64,000 bases of DNA from Magicicada septendecula (GCA_034769895.1 JAWRYS010000734.1:1-64000), one strand, 5' to 3'. Positions 1 through 8,932 are shown, counted from the stretch's first letter. Numbers and translations are program-made. Notes: generated by a model not told the origin, from the letters alone.

Positions 1-2
1 AT

Positions 3-260
3 TTGCAATCAGACGATAGTATAATAGCGAACACCATATATAATACAAGTTGTAAGAGTATAATAAATGATGTGTGCTATCATACAGCTATACTATTAAT
101 ATACAGAGATCGCAATAATCGAACATTATACGGTTCGGAATTGCATAGAGCCTTAACAGCTTGGGTTCGTTATAACGAAGGGTTGAACGACTGGAGTAAA
201 CGCACAGTGTTGGTGCGTGACAATGATGGGCTTGGTATTTATCATGGATTCCCGGATTAA
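3..260 (+). CDS. Partial plus-strand ORF entering from the left edge, unrecognised
   Basis: An open frame runs in from the window edge on the plus strand and stops at 258-260. No ATG is required, since it probably begins outside the window. About 85 residues are visible, ending in LGIYHGFPD, with a hydrophilic, aromatic-rich composition. It points towards the minus-strand capsid gene block, so the two transcription units converge near 0.3-0.4 kb. In many Polintons the polymerase gene lies at the end opposite the integrase, so this could be the tail of a gene from that side, but no polymerase motif is visible. I do not recognise the family. Confidence 0.3.
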   Translation: MQSDDSIIANTIYNTSCKSIINDVCYHTAILLIYRDRNNRTLYGSELHRALTAWVRYNEGLNDWSKRTVLVRDNDGLGIYHGFPD

Positions 261-426
261 TAATAATGTGATGTTCTAGCATAGTAATAGTGAAGAAAAA
301 AAAAATGTTTATACAGACTGTTTTAAGACACTTAATGAGGGACACTTCAACCGACTTGTAGTCGATCATAGATTAATAATAGTGAAGGAAAAAGATGTGA
401 AATAAATACATTAAAAAAAATACATT

Positions 427-931
427 TTAAATTTTATTATTCAATATCCAATTTGCTATATGAAATACATTATTTAGCGCACAATGATCAAGATTATGTT
501 TATATGGGCAATCGACACGTGCCACAGTCTGCTGTTGTAAGACACTTAATGATGGGCACTTAAGCGCTTCGAGATCTATTACTTCAACCGACTTGTAGTC
601 GAGCATGTCCTCGATGAGTCTCTGCTTTTCCGCTCCTTTAGTGTACACATATTCACCTTCAGTAACGATGCTGTTTAAAATATTGTGAAGTTCGTCATAG
701 CTGTGAATTCCACAATTCCAGCTGAAACCATGAAAAAATCTTTTCAACCACTCTACTTGTTTTTTTTCTATTTTTTGATAAATAACGATAATCGAATGGT
801 GGTAAAAACAAAAAATGTTCTCTCACACCGGTACAGTTATGATTTTCTATTCTTTGTACACACAATTCTTTAACAATATAATTTTTGGCATCATCGAAAA
901 AACATTGAACATCAACAATAAAACCGATCAT
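427..931 (-). pseudogene. Broken Polinton-associated ORF of unknown family
   Basis: Two overlapping minus-strand frames together look like one protein family of about 150-200 residues. One frame starts MIGFIVDVQCFFDD, the other carries FFHGFSWNCGIHSYDELHN and a cysteine/histidine-bearing C-terminal part. Similar short uncharacterised proteins accompany insect Polinton genes as far as I recall, but I cannot assign a domain. The gene is broken here. It is the last member of the minus-strand block and its neighbour upstream is the major capsid gene. Confidence 0.4.
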
Positions 932-1007
932 TATTATAAAGCGCTAACACTACAAGTGATTATAAAATGTGTATGAGAAGCGAATAAATATAATGTTAAC
1001 AATCGAT

Positions 1008-2210
1008 TCATTCTATCGATTTTCTTATAACACCAGATAAAGGTAAATATACGAGCAAATTATCAGATATTAGTAAGCAGTATGCGGTCGTTTTCGGCGG
1101 AAAATTTTGCGCTGCTTCTATTTCTAAACGAACATCGACAGAACCGGTTTTTAAAAGGTCGCTCTGATGAGAGCAGTCAATAACAATTATCGGCGCGTAT
1201 AATAAATAATCGGTCCTGTCCAGAACAGGTTCGTTCTCGCTACCATCATAATACGATGATTGAAACCCTTTATACATCTCGTATAACGTTTCTTTACTTC
1301 CGTTTAAATTATCATACGGATAGTATTGCGAATTCAAATATAATTTAATATTATGCAAGTTGCATAAATCAAAATGAGAGGCATTTTTTGTTATGTTATT
1401 TTTTCTATCTGTTTGAAAACCTACAATTATATAACGCGGTTTATCAGTCTGTGCTACAGTTTTTATCGTCCACGTCAACTGTTTAGTTTCTGGTAAAGTC
1501 GGGTATTCTTGCAACTCCCATCTACGAAACGCTAATTTTATGGGCGTATCTCTATCAACAATACTCAATAATCTGTGTCTATACTCATCGCTAACATAAA
1601 TATAAGGAATTCGCCAATTGATTTTTGTTAATTGTAATTTATATTTATCGATAGCGTTTAAAACTACAGCGTTATTATCAGACGATGATCGTATTAAAAT
1701 CAGTTCTTGTTTCACATTTAAAATTATGCGTTTGTATTGTTCAGCAAAACCGAGTAATAATTTTAAAGGAATACAAAACACGAAATTCGTTGAATCTGTT
1801 GTGAAGCAACTTTTTACATCTCCCGTCCATCCTGCATTAGTTATTTTCTTCATGTCACCGGGTTTGAATGTTAAAATATTCTTCATTACTGATGTGATAC
1901 CAACATTTTTAACACGATCTACTTCCGTAGCACATATTTCGTACCGTATTTCATCGAATAAAAACGCTAATCCGTTACTAATTAATCGAATATTTTCGTT
2001 TTTCTGATTGTTTTCACCCATTAATTTACCTTCGATATGTAGATAACTCTCACAAGGAAGTGTATAATGATCTTGTTGATGAACAGGAATACGTATCTCA
2101 TCATTATTATTTAATGTAGTAGATGCGTAAGGAGTGTGTGTATGATACGCACGTCCGATGATACTATCGTCATCATAGACAGCGCTATTTAACACGTCCA
2201 ATATACTCAT
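1008..2210 (-). CDS. Polinton major capsid protein-like (double jelly-roll family)
   Basis: This 400-residue protein begins MSILDVLNSAVYDDDSI and then has a pattern common in insect Polinton-linked proteins: NNNDEIRIPVHQQD, then LPCESYLHIEGKL, and later FRRWELQEYP and YLNSQYYPYDNLN. I place it as the major capsid (hexon-like) protein from that recall, from its beta-rich character with two similar halves expected of double jelly-roll coats, and from its position beside the minor capsid and protease genes. The fold itself cannot be proven from sequence alone. The start at 2210 is the first ATG and fits the block. The frame is open throughout. It would form the capsid shell in the nucleus or cytoplasm if expressed. 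Confidence 0.65.
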   Translation of the reverse strand: MSILDVLNSAVYDDDSIIGRAYHTHTPYASTTLNNNDEIRIPVHQQDHYTLPCESYLHIEGKLMGENNQKNENIRLISNGLAFLFDEIRYEICATEVDRVKNVGITSVMKNILTFKPGDMKKITNAGWTGDVKSCFTTDSTNFVFCIPLKLLLGFAEQYKRIILNVKQELILIRSSSDNNAVVLNAIDKYKLQLTKINWRIPYIYVSDEYRHRLLSIVDRDTPIKLAFRRWELQEYPTLPETKQLTWTIKTVAQTDKPRYIIVGFQTDRKNNITKNASHFDLCNLHNIKLYLNSQYYPYDNLNGSKETLYEMYKGFQSSYYDGSENEPVLDRTDYLLYAPIIVIDCSHQSDLLKTGSVDVRLEIEAAQNFPPKTTAYCLLISDNLLVYLPLSGVIRKSIE

Positions 2211-2320
2211 TGTTAATAAGTACTTTATACCCTATCGACTTTAAAAATTTTCTATTAAGAGATGTTAACTGATTAGCATCCCGTATTTTACTGACACTAT
2301 TTACGGGCTTAACTATTGTT

Positions 2321-3040
2321 TTATTTTGTCCATAAGGAAAAATTAGCCTCATCTCGTCTTTTTCTTATATGTAATCGCAAAGAAATCGTTTCTTCTCTAA
2401 AATTTATTAACTTTCCGTCTTGATCTTCTAATCGTATTGTAATATTATCTAATCTATTTGTATTCACTGGCAAATAGATAACGGTTGTCGGTGATTCTAC
2501 TAATTTATACCCCGGTCCGACTGTCGGATAAAATTCGTGTAATATATGAGATTCTCGACCGTTCTTCAGCGATCCAACCACAGCACTACAGACAAGTCTT
2601 ACAACATCTGTCTTTACAATGTTGATTGTCGACTGTGATGAATGCCATATAAGCGGTTCGAGTTTGGCAGTATTAGCGAATCCGAGAAGAGAAGCCAAAG
2701 AATTCGGTTTAGTGAAATCTATCGTTTCACTCGAATAGATTTCGCTTTTCAAAGTATTATTATTAGCACGTATTAATAATTTAATAATTTTCCTTTTATT
2801 ACTTTTTGGTAATTTTTGATTTATATAAGTGTTTATATCCTCGATTTCATAAGAGCCTGTAGGTAATTCAATCACTCCATCGTCACCGAAATAAAACATA
2901 TTATTTACATTTTCTTCAACATTCGGTATGGAATTGTATGTCATGAAATTAATCAACCCGAGTTCCCAATTTCCTTCGAGTTCGATGGGAGGAAATATAT
3001 CACAACTAAGCGACGATCCTACTCCGTTTAAGCTAAACAT
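2321..3040 (-). CDS. Polinton minor capsid (penton-like) protein
   Basis: About 239 residues if the ATG at 3040 is used (MFSLNGVGSS). An upstream ATG at 3073 is possible, but the 3040 start leaves only a short overlap with the end of the protease gene, typical of this block. Recognisable family stretches are FPPIELEGNWELGLINFMT, ELPTGSYEIEDINTYI, LLGF, and a C-terminal ITIRLEDQDGKLINFREE. These match what I recall of the small single-jelly-roll minor capsid family that sits next to the major capsid protein in insect Polintons. The expected role is the pentameric vertex of the virion. The frame is open. Assignment as penton rests on family recall and gene order. Confidence 0.65.
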   Translation of the reverse strand: MFSLNGVGSSLSCDIFPPIELEGNWELGLINFMTYNSIPNVEENVNNMFYFGDDGVIELPTGSYEIEDINTYINQKLPKSNKRKIIKLLIRANNNTLKSEIYSSETIDFTKPNSLASLLGFANTAKLEPLIWHSSQSTINIVKTDVVRLVCSAVVGSLKNGRESHILHEFYPTVGPGYKLVESPTTVIYLPVNTNRLDNITIRLEDQDGKLINFREETISLRLHIRKRRDEANFSLWTK

Positions 3041-3452
3041 TATTACTAAGAAACTGTAAACACAAACGTCCACAATTAACTGTATTTGATCGTTGATAAC
3101 GTTTATAATTATAGTTTATATTGACGGGTTGTTGCTCCGATGTTTGAAAATAACGAACTAATTCAATTGGCGGTCTTAAATTACCAAAACTATCGAAATA
3201 GTTTATTGTCTTATTTTGTTTACGGTAACATACCCAATGCGTACCTGACCCGCGTATACTATCTAAATTAACAATACCGGTTTCATTTTTCTGAATTTTT
3301 AACGGTAAAGTATCTTTCATAAAAACACCTCTAAAATTAGATACATTCAAGAGTTTAGCGTAGGAAAACAATTCATTATTGGTGAGAGCGTGTGAGGGAA
3401 TCTTTATTTCTTTCGATGTTTTTTTTTTTATTCCCACCACCGCCACCACCAC
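3033..3452 (-). CDS. Adenain-like cysteine protease (Polinton PRO)
   Basis: A 139-residue product with the C5/Ulp1-type catalytic pattern in order: His72 in GSGTHWVCY, Asp87 in YFDSFG, Gln120 in YQRSNTVNCG and Cys127. The seven-residue step from Gln to Cys matches adenovirus protease. The family cleaves capsid precursor proteins during virion maturation and is one of the defining Polinton genes. The short lysine-rich N-terminus (GIKKKTSKEIKIP) precedes the conserved LTNNEL start of the domain, so the true start codon is uncertain. Its end overlaps the start of the minor capsid gene by a few bases. Confidence 0.85.
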   Translation of the reverse strand: MVVAVVGIKKKTSKEIKIPSHALTNNELFSYAKLLNVSNFRGVFMKDTLPLKIQKNETGIVNLDSIRGSGTHWVCYRKQNKTINYFDSFGNLRPPIELVRYFQTSEQQPVNINYNYKRYQRSNTVNCGRLCLQFLSNNV

Positions 3453-3460
3453 CAGATTTT

Positions 3461-3978
3461 TTATACGGTCGTAAGTATAATCCCCTTCCCCTCCTTTTTC
3501 TTTTTTTTGATTTAGAAATTCGCTTATTTTTTTCTTTTTTTCTTTTTAATACCGCCGCCGAATTTACTTTTCGCTTTCATAATATTAGTTAACGCCCAAG
3601 CAGCAGCTTTTTCACCGATAGACGAGTCTCGTGCTTTTACACGTTGCCAAGCTTTTTCCGCTAATTCACGATCGGCTTTAGAACGATTTTCAGTATCTCG
3701 ATATTTCGAGTATATTATATCGTGTTCCTTACAAGCCGCGTCTAATTTATTAATACCCGAATCTCCGCGCTGTAATCGTTTACTTAATTTCGTACCCGGT
3801 CCGCAGTATTGATAACCAGGAACATGTAAGTTAGTTCGATAGGTAAAATATCGACCGCTTTATTCAGTAAATTTCCGATTAATCCTCGACCGCGACGGAC
3901 ATCTTCTGCACTCTTCTGATATACACGCATTTGTGACGGCGATAAACAATAATTTACAAATATATATTTTTTTTTCAA
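3461..3978 (-). pseudogene. PLA2-like capsid-associated protein, broken
   Basis: On the minus strand a phospholipase A2-like core can be read: GYQYCGPGT (calcium-loop type) near 3.8 kb and DAACKEHDIIYS (catalytic His-Asp) near 3.74 kb, then a charged helix and a lysine/glycine-rich tail. The conserved part lacks an ATG of its own and the gene is broken. The upstream part near 3.85-3.98 kb starts MKKKYIFVNYCLSPSQ. The same CGPGT and HD motifs occur in the VP1 domain of parvoviruses, where the enzyme opens endosomal membranes; PLA2-like proteins are also seen in insect Polinton gene blocks. A capsid-entry role here is inference. Confidence 0.6.
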
Positions 3979-4520
3979 TCTTCTATATCTCTGACAGGAT
4001 TATCTTTCGTTGTTTTTACATAAACATCATATAATATACTATACACGTGATTGTTTAATATATTAACAAAATTGTCTAATCTGTCTTCAACTCTCTGTTG
4101 AACTATATTAACTGTATCGAGTATAAACTGTTTGCTTACAGCATCTGTCGGAACCGATGGATAACCTATGTTATTTAACCTATAACCTTCGAAGTTACAA
4201 ATTCCATTTGATACGGTCGGAATTTTTGTATCTACATACGATTTAGTCGCTGCGTCAGTAAGTAATTTCGGATCGGCTAAATTAATTATATTTTTCAAAG
4301 CAACGTCGTACTGGTTATCAGTTTGATATAAACAATTTTCTTTTAAAATTTTAAAACTAACAGCATCTTCTTCCGAAACAGCGTTACCGACATTACAGAG
4401 TCTCTTATTATCTATATCATAATCACCCTCATCTGTTAAACGAAAACCTTCACCGGTAGGACCGCGAACAACGTTTATCCGCATATGTCTATTGTAACGT
4501 CCGAATTTATCGAAACTCAT
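3975..4520 (-). CDS. Fibre-like repeat protein
   Basis: The 181-residue product holds three copies of a motif typical of trimeric tail-fibre shafts (N-x-G-x-P/A-x(3,4)-D-A-x-x-K-x-F/Y). They are near residues 40-58 (LCNVGNAVSEEDAVSFK), 76-98 (IINLADPKLLTDAATKSYV) and 114-135 (LNNIGYPSVPTDAVSKQF). A heptad-like stretch follows (about 136-160). In phages this repeat sits at the collar or shaft of receptor-binding fibres. Here it lies between a PLA2-like gene and the DUF8207-like gene inside a capsid block, so a vertex-fibre role is plausible but inferred. The frame is open and its stop overlaps the next gene by four bases. Confidence 0.55.
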   Translation of the reverse strand: MSFDKFGRYNRHMRINVVRGPTGEGFRLTDEGDYDIDNKRLCNVGNAVSEEDAVSFKILKENCLYQTDNQYDVALKNIINLADPKLLTDAATKSYVDTKIPTVSNGICNFEGYRLNNIGYPSVPTDAVSKQFILDTVNIVQQRVEDRLDNFVNILNNHVYSILYDVYVKTTKDNPVRDIED

Positions 4521-4552
4521 TTTGTAAATGACGAAATTAACATTACTACACG

Positions 4553-5566
4553 TTATTTTATTATATTCGCTTCTCGCAATTCTTCGATAATTGATATGAT
4601 TTCATTTTCATGACCGGTATTCTTAGATGCTATTAATAAACGTAATCTGTCGCATAACTCGTTCGGATCATCCCAATATACATAATTCGGCTTATCGTCG
4701 TTAGTTAACGATAAAACACCGCGTCCTTCAATACGTTTCAGTTTCGATTTAGTAGACGTCGACTCTGATACCAGATTTTTAATTATATTATTATATTTAT
4801 GTCCTTTGTTACTCTTAACTCGATCAGAGTGACTCTGTTTATGAGCATTTGTCGCTTTTAGTATCAAACCGTACGTATGCAGATCCTCTTCTGAATATAT
4901 ATAATCGTCAGGTATTTTCATAAAAAGAAGTTCATAAAGTCCAGGCGTACCTTCATACGTTACATTATCGATAATAATATTATCGCCCTCGAAATTAATA
5001 GTTGAATTGCCTATCTTTATCGAATCATCGTCTCCAAAATAAACACCGTAAGTATGATCGATTTCCTTATTTTTATCATTAAACAATTTACGTAAATATA
5101 GTCTAGGCAATTTTCCTGTAACAGCGTTATCAATCCAATAATTTGCTCTACTAAGACCAGTAGATGTTGATAGTACTTCTTGTAATGTCGGCGGTGTTTC
5201 ATATATTTCCGTAGCACCTTCGTTAACATCCATTTCAGGTGTACTAGTTATCGATCCAATTTTTCTCATTTTAATCGGCGTAATTCCTACTTCTTTTTGT
5301 TCTTCTATTTTATTTCCACGACGTTTATGTTTTTTTAAACGCGTTTCTACATCATCCATTTTTTCATCCGTATCGTAAAGCACATTACGTAAATTTATTA
5401 ACTTTTTTAAAGGTTGAACTATCGGTTCTAATTGTTTCTCTAATTCCTGTTGTTCGCTGATAGCGCTTTGAGTCAAATTAGCGTGTTTCCGTCTAATATC
5501 TTTCCTAATTTGTTTGATCTCTTTCGCAAGTTGTTCACGTTTCGCTCGCGACGTCATCTTGTACAA
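4553..5566 (-). CDS. DUF8207-like Polinton protein with N-terminal coiled coil
   Basis: A 337-residue protein, starting MYKMTSRAKREQ; a second ATG three codons in (5557) is equally possible. Residues about 5-85 are charged and heptad-like (coiled coil). The centre carries YDHTYG-type sequence (here IDHTYGVYFGDDDSIKIG), then VTYEGTPGLYELLFMKIP and a later GHKYNNIIKNL. That order matches what I recall as DUF8207, an uncharacterised domain frequent in insect Polinton-linked proteins. Function is unknown; its place directly before the ATPase gene suggests a virion or packaging role. The frame is open. Confidence 0.6.
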   Translation of the reverse strand: MYKMTSRAKREQLAKEIKQIRKDIRRKHANLTQSAISEQQELEKQLEPIVQPLKKLINLRNVLYDTDEKMDDVETRLKKHKRRGNKIEEQKEVGITPIKMRKIGSITSTPEMDVNEGATEIYETPPTLQEVLSTSTGLSRANYWIDNAVTGKLPRLYLRKLFNDKNKEIDHTYGVYFGDDDSIKIGNSTINFEGDNIIIDNVTYEGTPGLYELLFMKIPDDYIYSEEDLHTYGLILKATNAHKQSHSDRVKSNKGHKYNNIIKNLVSESTSTKSKLKRIEGRGVLSLTNDDKPNYVYWDDPNELCDRLRLLIASKNTGHENEIISIIEELREANIIK

Positions 5567-5580
5567 TAATTTATCAATCC

Positions 5581-6288
5581 TTATGTATCTATATAAATAT
5601 CGAATCCAATACGATAACGACCGCGACGCATATCACTCTCTTTGTCTATTACTAAAAAATGATGTTTACCACGTATCCATGCTTTATTACAAATTTCTTT
5701 AAAACAATCAAAACTCATATCCGTGTTAACATGATCGGCAAAAACATGTTTTAAATTTAGTTCATCTTGCCGAAATAAAACTATTAAATTTGCGTTATCT
5801 CGTATCAGTTGTTTTGGAATTTTACTATACGACTGACACAAATAAAAAACATCAATATTATTATGTCTCCCCATTGTAAAATAATTTCGTATATTATACT
5901 GCCGTTCACAAGCTATATCGTCGAAAATTATTACAGAATTAGGTTTAGCTTCATTCGGATGTATAACCTCGTCATTATCTGTAAACGTATGATAACCTAT
6001 AAACGGTATTTTTGAAAACACTCTATTTAAAAACTTGTATTTAGGCTGATACAACGATTTTGAAAACACGTATATATTTTCAAAGCATAATCCGTTCGGA
6101 TCGAATAACAAATTAAGCATTAAATTAGTCTTCCCCATGTCTGATGAGCCTGTAATTAAACATCTAATATTATCTGGTAATAATTTACTATGTTTTTTTC
6201 TCTTTTTCTTCAGATCCCTACAATTATAAACAATCGTATCAATATCGCGAATATTTATTTTATGTTTCTGCCGTTTAAGCTTCATCAC
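5581..6288 (-). CDS. FtsK/HerA-type genome packaging ATPase
   Basis: A 235-residue P-loop ATPase. Walker A is GSSDMGKT at residues 47-54, preceded by a hydrophobic strand (IRCLI); Walker B is SVIIFDDI at 118-125, and a later strand-loop (NLIVLFRQDE) fits the sensor region. Polinton and adenovirus-like packaging ATPases of this length pump DNA into the capsid. The ATPase gene lies between the integrase gene (26 bases upstream) and the DUF8207-like gene (14 bases downstream), suggesting co-transcription. The frame is open and length is normal for the family. Confidence 0.85.
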   Translation of the reverse strand: MMKLKRQKHKINIRDIDTIVYNCRDLKKKRKKHSKLLPDNIRCLITGSSDMGKTNLMLNLLFDPNGLCFENIYVFSKSLYQPKYKFLNRVFSKIPFIGYHTFTDNDEVIHPNEAKPNSVIIFDDIACERQYNIRNYFTMGRHNNIDVFYLCQSYSKIPKQLIRDNANLIVLFRQDELNLKHVFADHVNTDMSFDCFKEICNKAWIRGKHHFLVIDKESDMRRGRYRIGFDIYIDT

Positions 6289-6314
6289 TGACGTCTATTT
6301 TTTTACACACGTTA

Positions 6315-7241
6315 TTATATAATATTATTTCTATTAATCCAACTGTCGTGTGATTTATCATAACCCAACCAACGTACAAGTACTTTCTCGCCTTTACGTT
6401 TTAAAATTTTTTCAATTAAATATACGTCACCAAATTTTGTTTTACTTATTTCTTGTTCATAAAAACCACCTTCTAATATATTACCTTTATCGTCCTTCAG
6501 AATATACGTTCTCGGCGCTGTAGATTTAACGTTATAAATAGTAAATAACTCGTTTGTCCAGTTGGGAAGGTAACCTTTAGCAAACACCTTTTTATATTTG
6601 CTAATTCTTACTCTATCACCGATTTTAAATTTTGGAGGTTTCTTATTGAACGTTAATTGTTTTATTTTATTTATTCGTAACAATACTTCTTTTTCGTTAT
6701 TCTTGTTTACATCTACAGGTTTCATTTTAATCGTTCTGTGCACAGTATTATTGTAGTCTCTCAATAAATCAGGAAGGACATTCAACCACGTATACTTACC
6801 GTTAGTTGTAAACCATTTCCACATTTTATTTTTCAAAGTACGGTTGAACCGTTCGATAATAGAAGCTTTTTTATCTGAATGTGTAGAATAATGATTTATA
6901 TTGTATTGCTTCAACAAATTACGCACACGTTCGTTGTACCATTCTTTACCTTTATCTGTTTGTAAATGATTCATTTTATTATTTTGTAATAAAATTTTAA
7001 GTACTCGCGCAACATTTTCAGACGATTTTGTTTTTATTGGAACAGCGAATGCGTATTTACTGAAGCAATTTATCATCGTTAATATATACTTATAACCTCT
7101 ATTCAACTTTGCATATGGAATCATTTCTACAAGATCGGCTTGATATAAATCATCAAGACCTTTGAGCTCAACACTACGAGTTAAAAAATTTTTTCTAACT
7201 TGTTTATGTAATTCGTTACTGATATTCTCTCTTACACTCAT
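6315..7241 (-). CDS. Polinton retroviral-type integrase with chromodomain
   Basis: The likely start is the ATG at 7241 (MSVRENISNELHKQ); a longer frame to 7310 begins with a hydrophobic leader that does not look like integrase. The rve core shows the acidic triad: QADLVEM, QTDKGKEWYN and IERFNRTLK (D59, D119 and E153 counted from the longer start). A C-terminal chromodomain reads YLIEKILKRKGEKVLVRW followed by LGYDKSHDSW. The enzyme inserts linear element DNA into the host genome, and the chromodomain can steer it to marked chromatin. A classical N-terminal HHCC zinc finger is not visible. The frame is open. Confidence 0.9.
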   Translation of the reverse strand: MSVRENISNELHKQVRKNFLTRSVELKGLDDLYQADLVEMIPYAKLNRGYKYILTMINCFSKYAFAVPIKTKSSENVARVLKILLQNNKMNHLQTDKGKEWYNERVRNLLKQYNINHYSTHSDKKASIIERFNRTLKNKMWKWFTTNGKYTWLNVLPDLLRDYNNTVHRTIKMKPVDVNKNNEKEVLLRINKIKQLTFNKKPPKFKIGDRVRISKYKKVFAKGYLPNWTNELFTIYNVKSTAPRTYILKDDKGNILEGGFYEQEISKTKFGDVYLIEKILKRKGEKVLVRWLGYDKSHDSWINRNNII

Positions 7242-7342
7242 TATATATATGTTGACGGTTCTAACTACAATAAGAAAATGAATAAAAAACAACAAACACA
7301 AATACATCAATACTATTTTTTAATAATAATAATAATAATTAA

Positions 7343-7828
7343 TTACATACAATCTTCACCTTTGTGAATTTTCACCAAAAAACAGTGTGGTAATACTTTT
7401 TCATGAACAGTCCAAGGATCGTCAGAACATTTCCAACCGTTTAAAATGACTCTACACTCTATACATGATAATTTACTACCAACGCCGGTATAATAAAATC
7501 CGGCGTTAACCAGTTTTTTAAAATTAGGCTCGAGTGTAGGCCAACTTTTAAATGATAATAACATCACTTTTTTAGTCTCTGCAATACATCTTTTCGCATT
7601 CCTATAATTATTGAAATTATACATTATACATTGCTCCATCTCGCAATTCGGATTCGATAATTTATGCATAAACTGAATATGTTCGATAGGTAAAGTTCCT
7701 CTTGTCTGAAACCCGCACAAAGAACACTGAACACTATCTAAATATCGTTTAAAAACAAAACCGGATTCTAACAATTCGTTTATCGAATGATTGATTAATC
7801 TTTCACACAGCAGCGCTTGTTTTGACAT
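7343..7828 (-). CDS. Double-BIR IAP-like protein 1
   Basis: This 161-residue protein carries two BIR zinc signatures with exact C-x2-C-x16-H-x6-C spacing. The first starts CSLCGF and ends HKLSNPNC. The second starts CIECRVILNGW and ends HEKVLPHC, preceded by the BIR hallmark AGFYYTG. BIR domains bind caspases and IAP antagonists, and baculovirus IAPs use them to block host cell death. No RING finger follows, so it would not be an E3 ligase. It lies just upstream of the integrase gene on the same strand. An anti-apoptotic role is inferred from the family. Confidence 0.8.
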   Translation of the reverse strand: MSKQALLCERLINHSINELLESGFVFKRYLDSVQCSLCGFQTRGTLPIEHIQFMHKLSNPNCEMEQCIMYNFNNYRNAKRCIAETKKVMLLSFKSWPTLEPNFKKLVNAGFYYTGVGSKLSCIECRVILNGWKCSDDPWTVHEKVLPHCFLVKIHKGEDCM

Positions 7829-7933
7829 TGTTTTTTAACCGACGTCTTCACAGCGACTGGTGACGCACGAACTGATTTTACTTTATGCAATTTTTCTTCT
7901 TCTTCATGATCGATACTCAGTAGTGTTTGACGA

Positions 7934-8161
7934 CTACAGTTTTTTTAATTTTTTCAATACAGCACCGTATGTATAAGTAATCGGTAAACTGATTTTAATA
8001 ATCTGCTTATTCCTTTCAATTTTAACAACATTTGCTCGTGTAAATTCGTTCACTATCAAACAACAAATTTCGTTAAAATTTAATTCTCCATCGAGCGGCG
8101 GGCCGAAATAATATATTTGCCAATTAAATGCGGAAATACTGTTTTCAAATTTATCAGTCAT
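7934..8161 (-). CDS. Small unknown Polinton protein (75 aa)
   Basis: MTDKFENSISAFNWQIYYF opens a 75-residue frame with no motif I recognise; its C-terminus is basic (LKKLKKL). It overlaps the stop of the next upstream gene by four bases (ATGA arrangement), which suggests translation from one message and supports both as real genes. It sits between BIR genes, so a host-interaction role is possible but unproven. Confidence 0.5.
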   Translation of the reverse strand: MTDKFENSISAFNWQIYYFGPPLDGELNFNEICCLIVNEFTRANVVKIERNKQIIKISLPITYTYGAVLKKLKKL

Positions 8162-8532
8162 TTTGTTTTTAAAAATCGAAGATATCTATCTACAAAAAAT
8201 AATTTAATTTCTGAATCATCATGACTTTCAATCAACTGTAAACAACACAGTAATTTATTTTTATTTCTTTCAAAAATAGCACACGGGCACGGACCGTCTA
8301 TAACGTCAGTAAACTTATCACTACAACAACACCCGTCTTCAGATAACTTCTTTACTTCACAATAAAAAATAATTTGTTTTAAGCAATCATATATTCCCTT
8401 CAGTTGGCACGTTCGAAAATGATCTATCACCAAATCGTCTAAACTCGTTACTTTAATAATATTTGATAACCTTAATACAACGTCTTCTGAAAATTCGCGT
8501 TTTAATAAGTCGATTATACTTCTACCGTCCAT
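8158..8532 (-). CDS. Cysteine-rich unknown Polinton protein (124 aa)
   Basis: A 124-residue frame beginning MDGRSIIDLLKREFSEDVV, leucine-rich at first, with a cysteine cluster in the middle (GCCCSDKF and GPCPCAIF) and another pair further on (LLCCLQL). The cluster could bind metal but matches no family I know. Its stop overlaps the start of the 75-residue gene by four bases, and it is flanked on both sides by BIR genes. The helical N-terminus is loosely reminiscent of death-fold adaptors, but I would not assign that. Confidence 0.5.
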   Translation of the reverse strand: MDGRSIIDLLKREFSEDVVLRLSNIIKVTSLDDLVIDHFRTCQLKGIYDCLKQIIFYCEVKKLSEDGCCCSDKFTDVIDGPCPCAIFERNKNKLLCCLQLIESHDDSEIKLFFVDRYLRFLKTK

Positions 8533-8608
8533 TCTTTCGTTAACATGTTCTCACAGAGACTGCAAACTGAACACTGACAATAAAATTGAACGTATACTAA
8601 ATATTCGG

Positions 8609-8932
8609 TTAGGTGGGGATAGAAAATAATTCTTTATATATTCTAACTAATAAACAATATGGCGAGGCTTTCGCATGCTCAATCCAAGGATCGTCAGTCT
8701 CCTCCCACTCACAAAGAACCGCTTTGCATTCCACACACATTACGTCATCTTCAATTCCGGTATAATAAAATCCCGCTGATCTGAGTCTATCGGCTGACGG
8801 TGAACGTTTTGGCCATGTATAAAATGTCAACTTCATCATTTCTTCTGTTTCTTCAACACATTTTATCGCATTCTGATAATTAGCAATACACTCTTTTGAT
8901 TTAGCGAGTAACATTTGTCTCAGAAAATTCAT
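8609..8932 (-). CDS. Single-BIR IAP-like protein 2
   Basis: A 107-residue product with one BIR domain: SAGFYYTG, then CVECKAVLCEW and HAKASPYC, again C-x2-C-x16-H-x6-C. The region before it (ECIANYQNAIKCVEE) is similar to the linker between the two BIRs in its neighbours, so this gene corresponds to the second half of the double-BIR proteins. It may be a shortened paralogue or a real single-BIR form; the ATG at 8932 gives a sensible start. Confidence 0.7.
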   Translation of the reverse strand: MNFLRQMLLAKSKECIANYQNAIKCVEETEEMMKLTFYTWPKRSPSADRLRSAGFYYTGIEDDVMCVECKAVLCEWEETDDPWIEHAKASPYCLLVRIYKELFSIPT

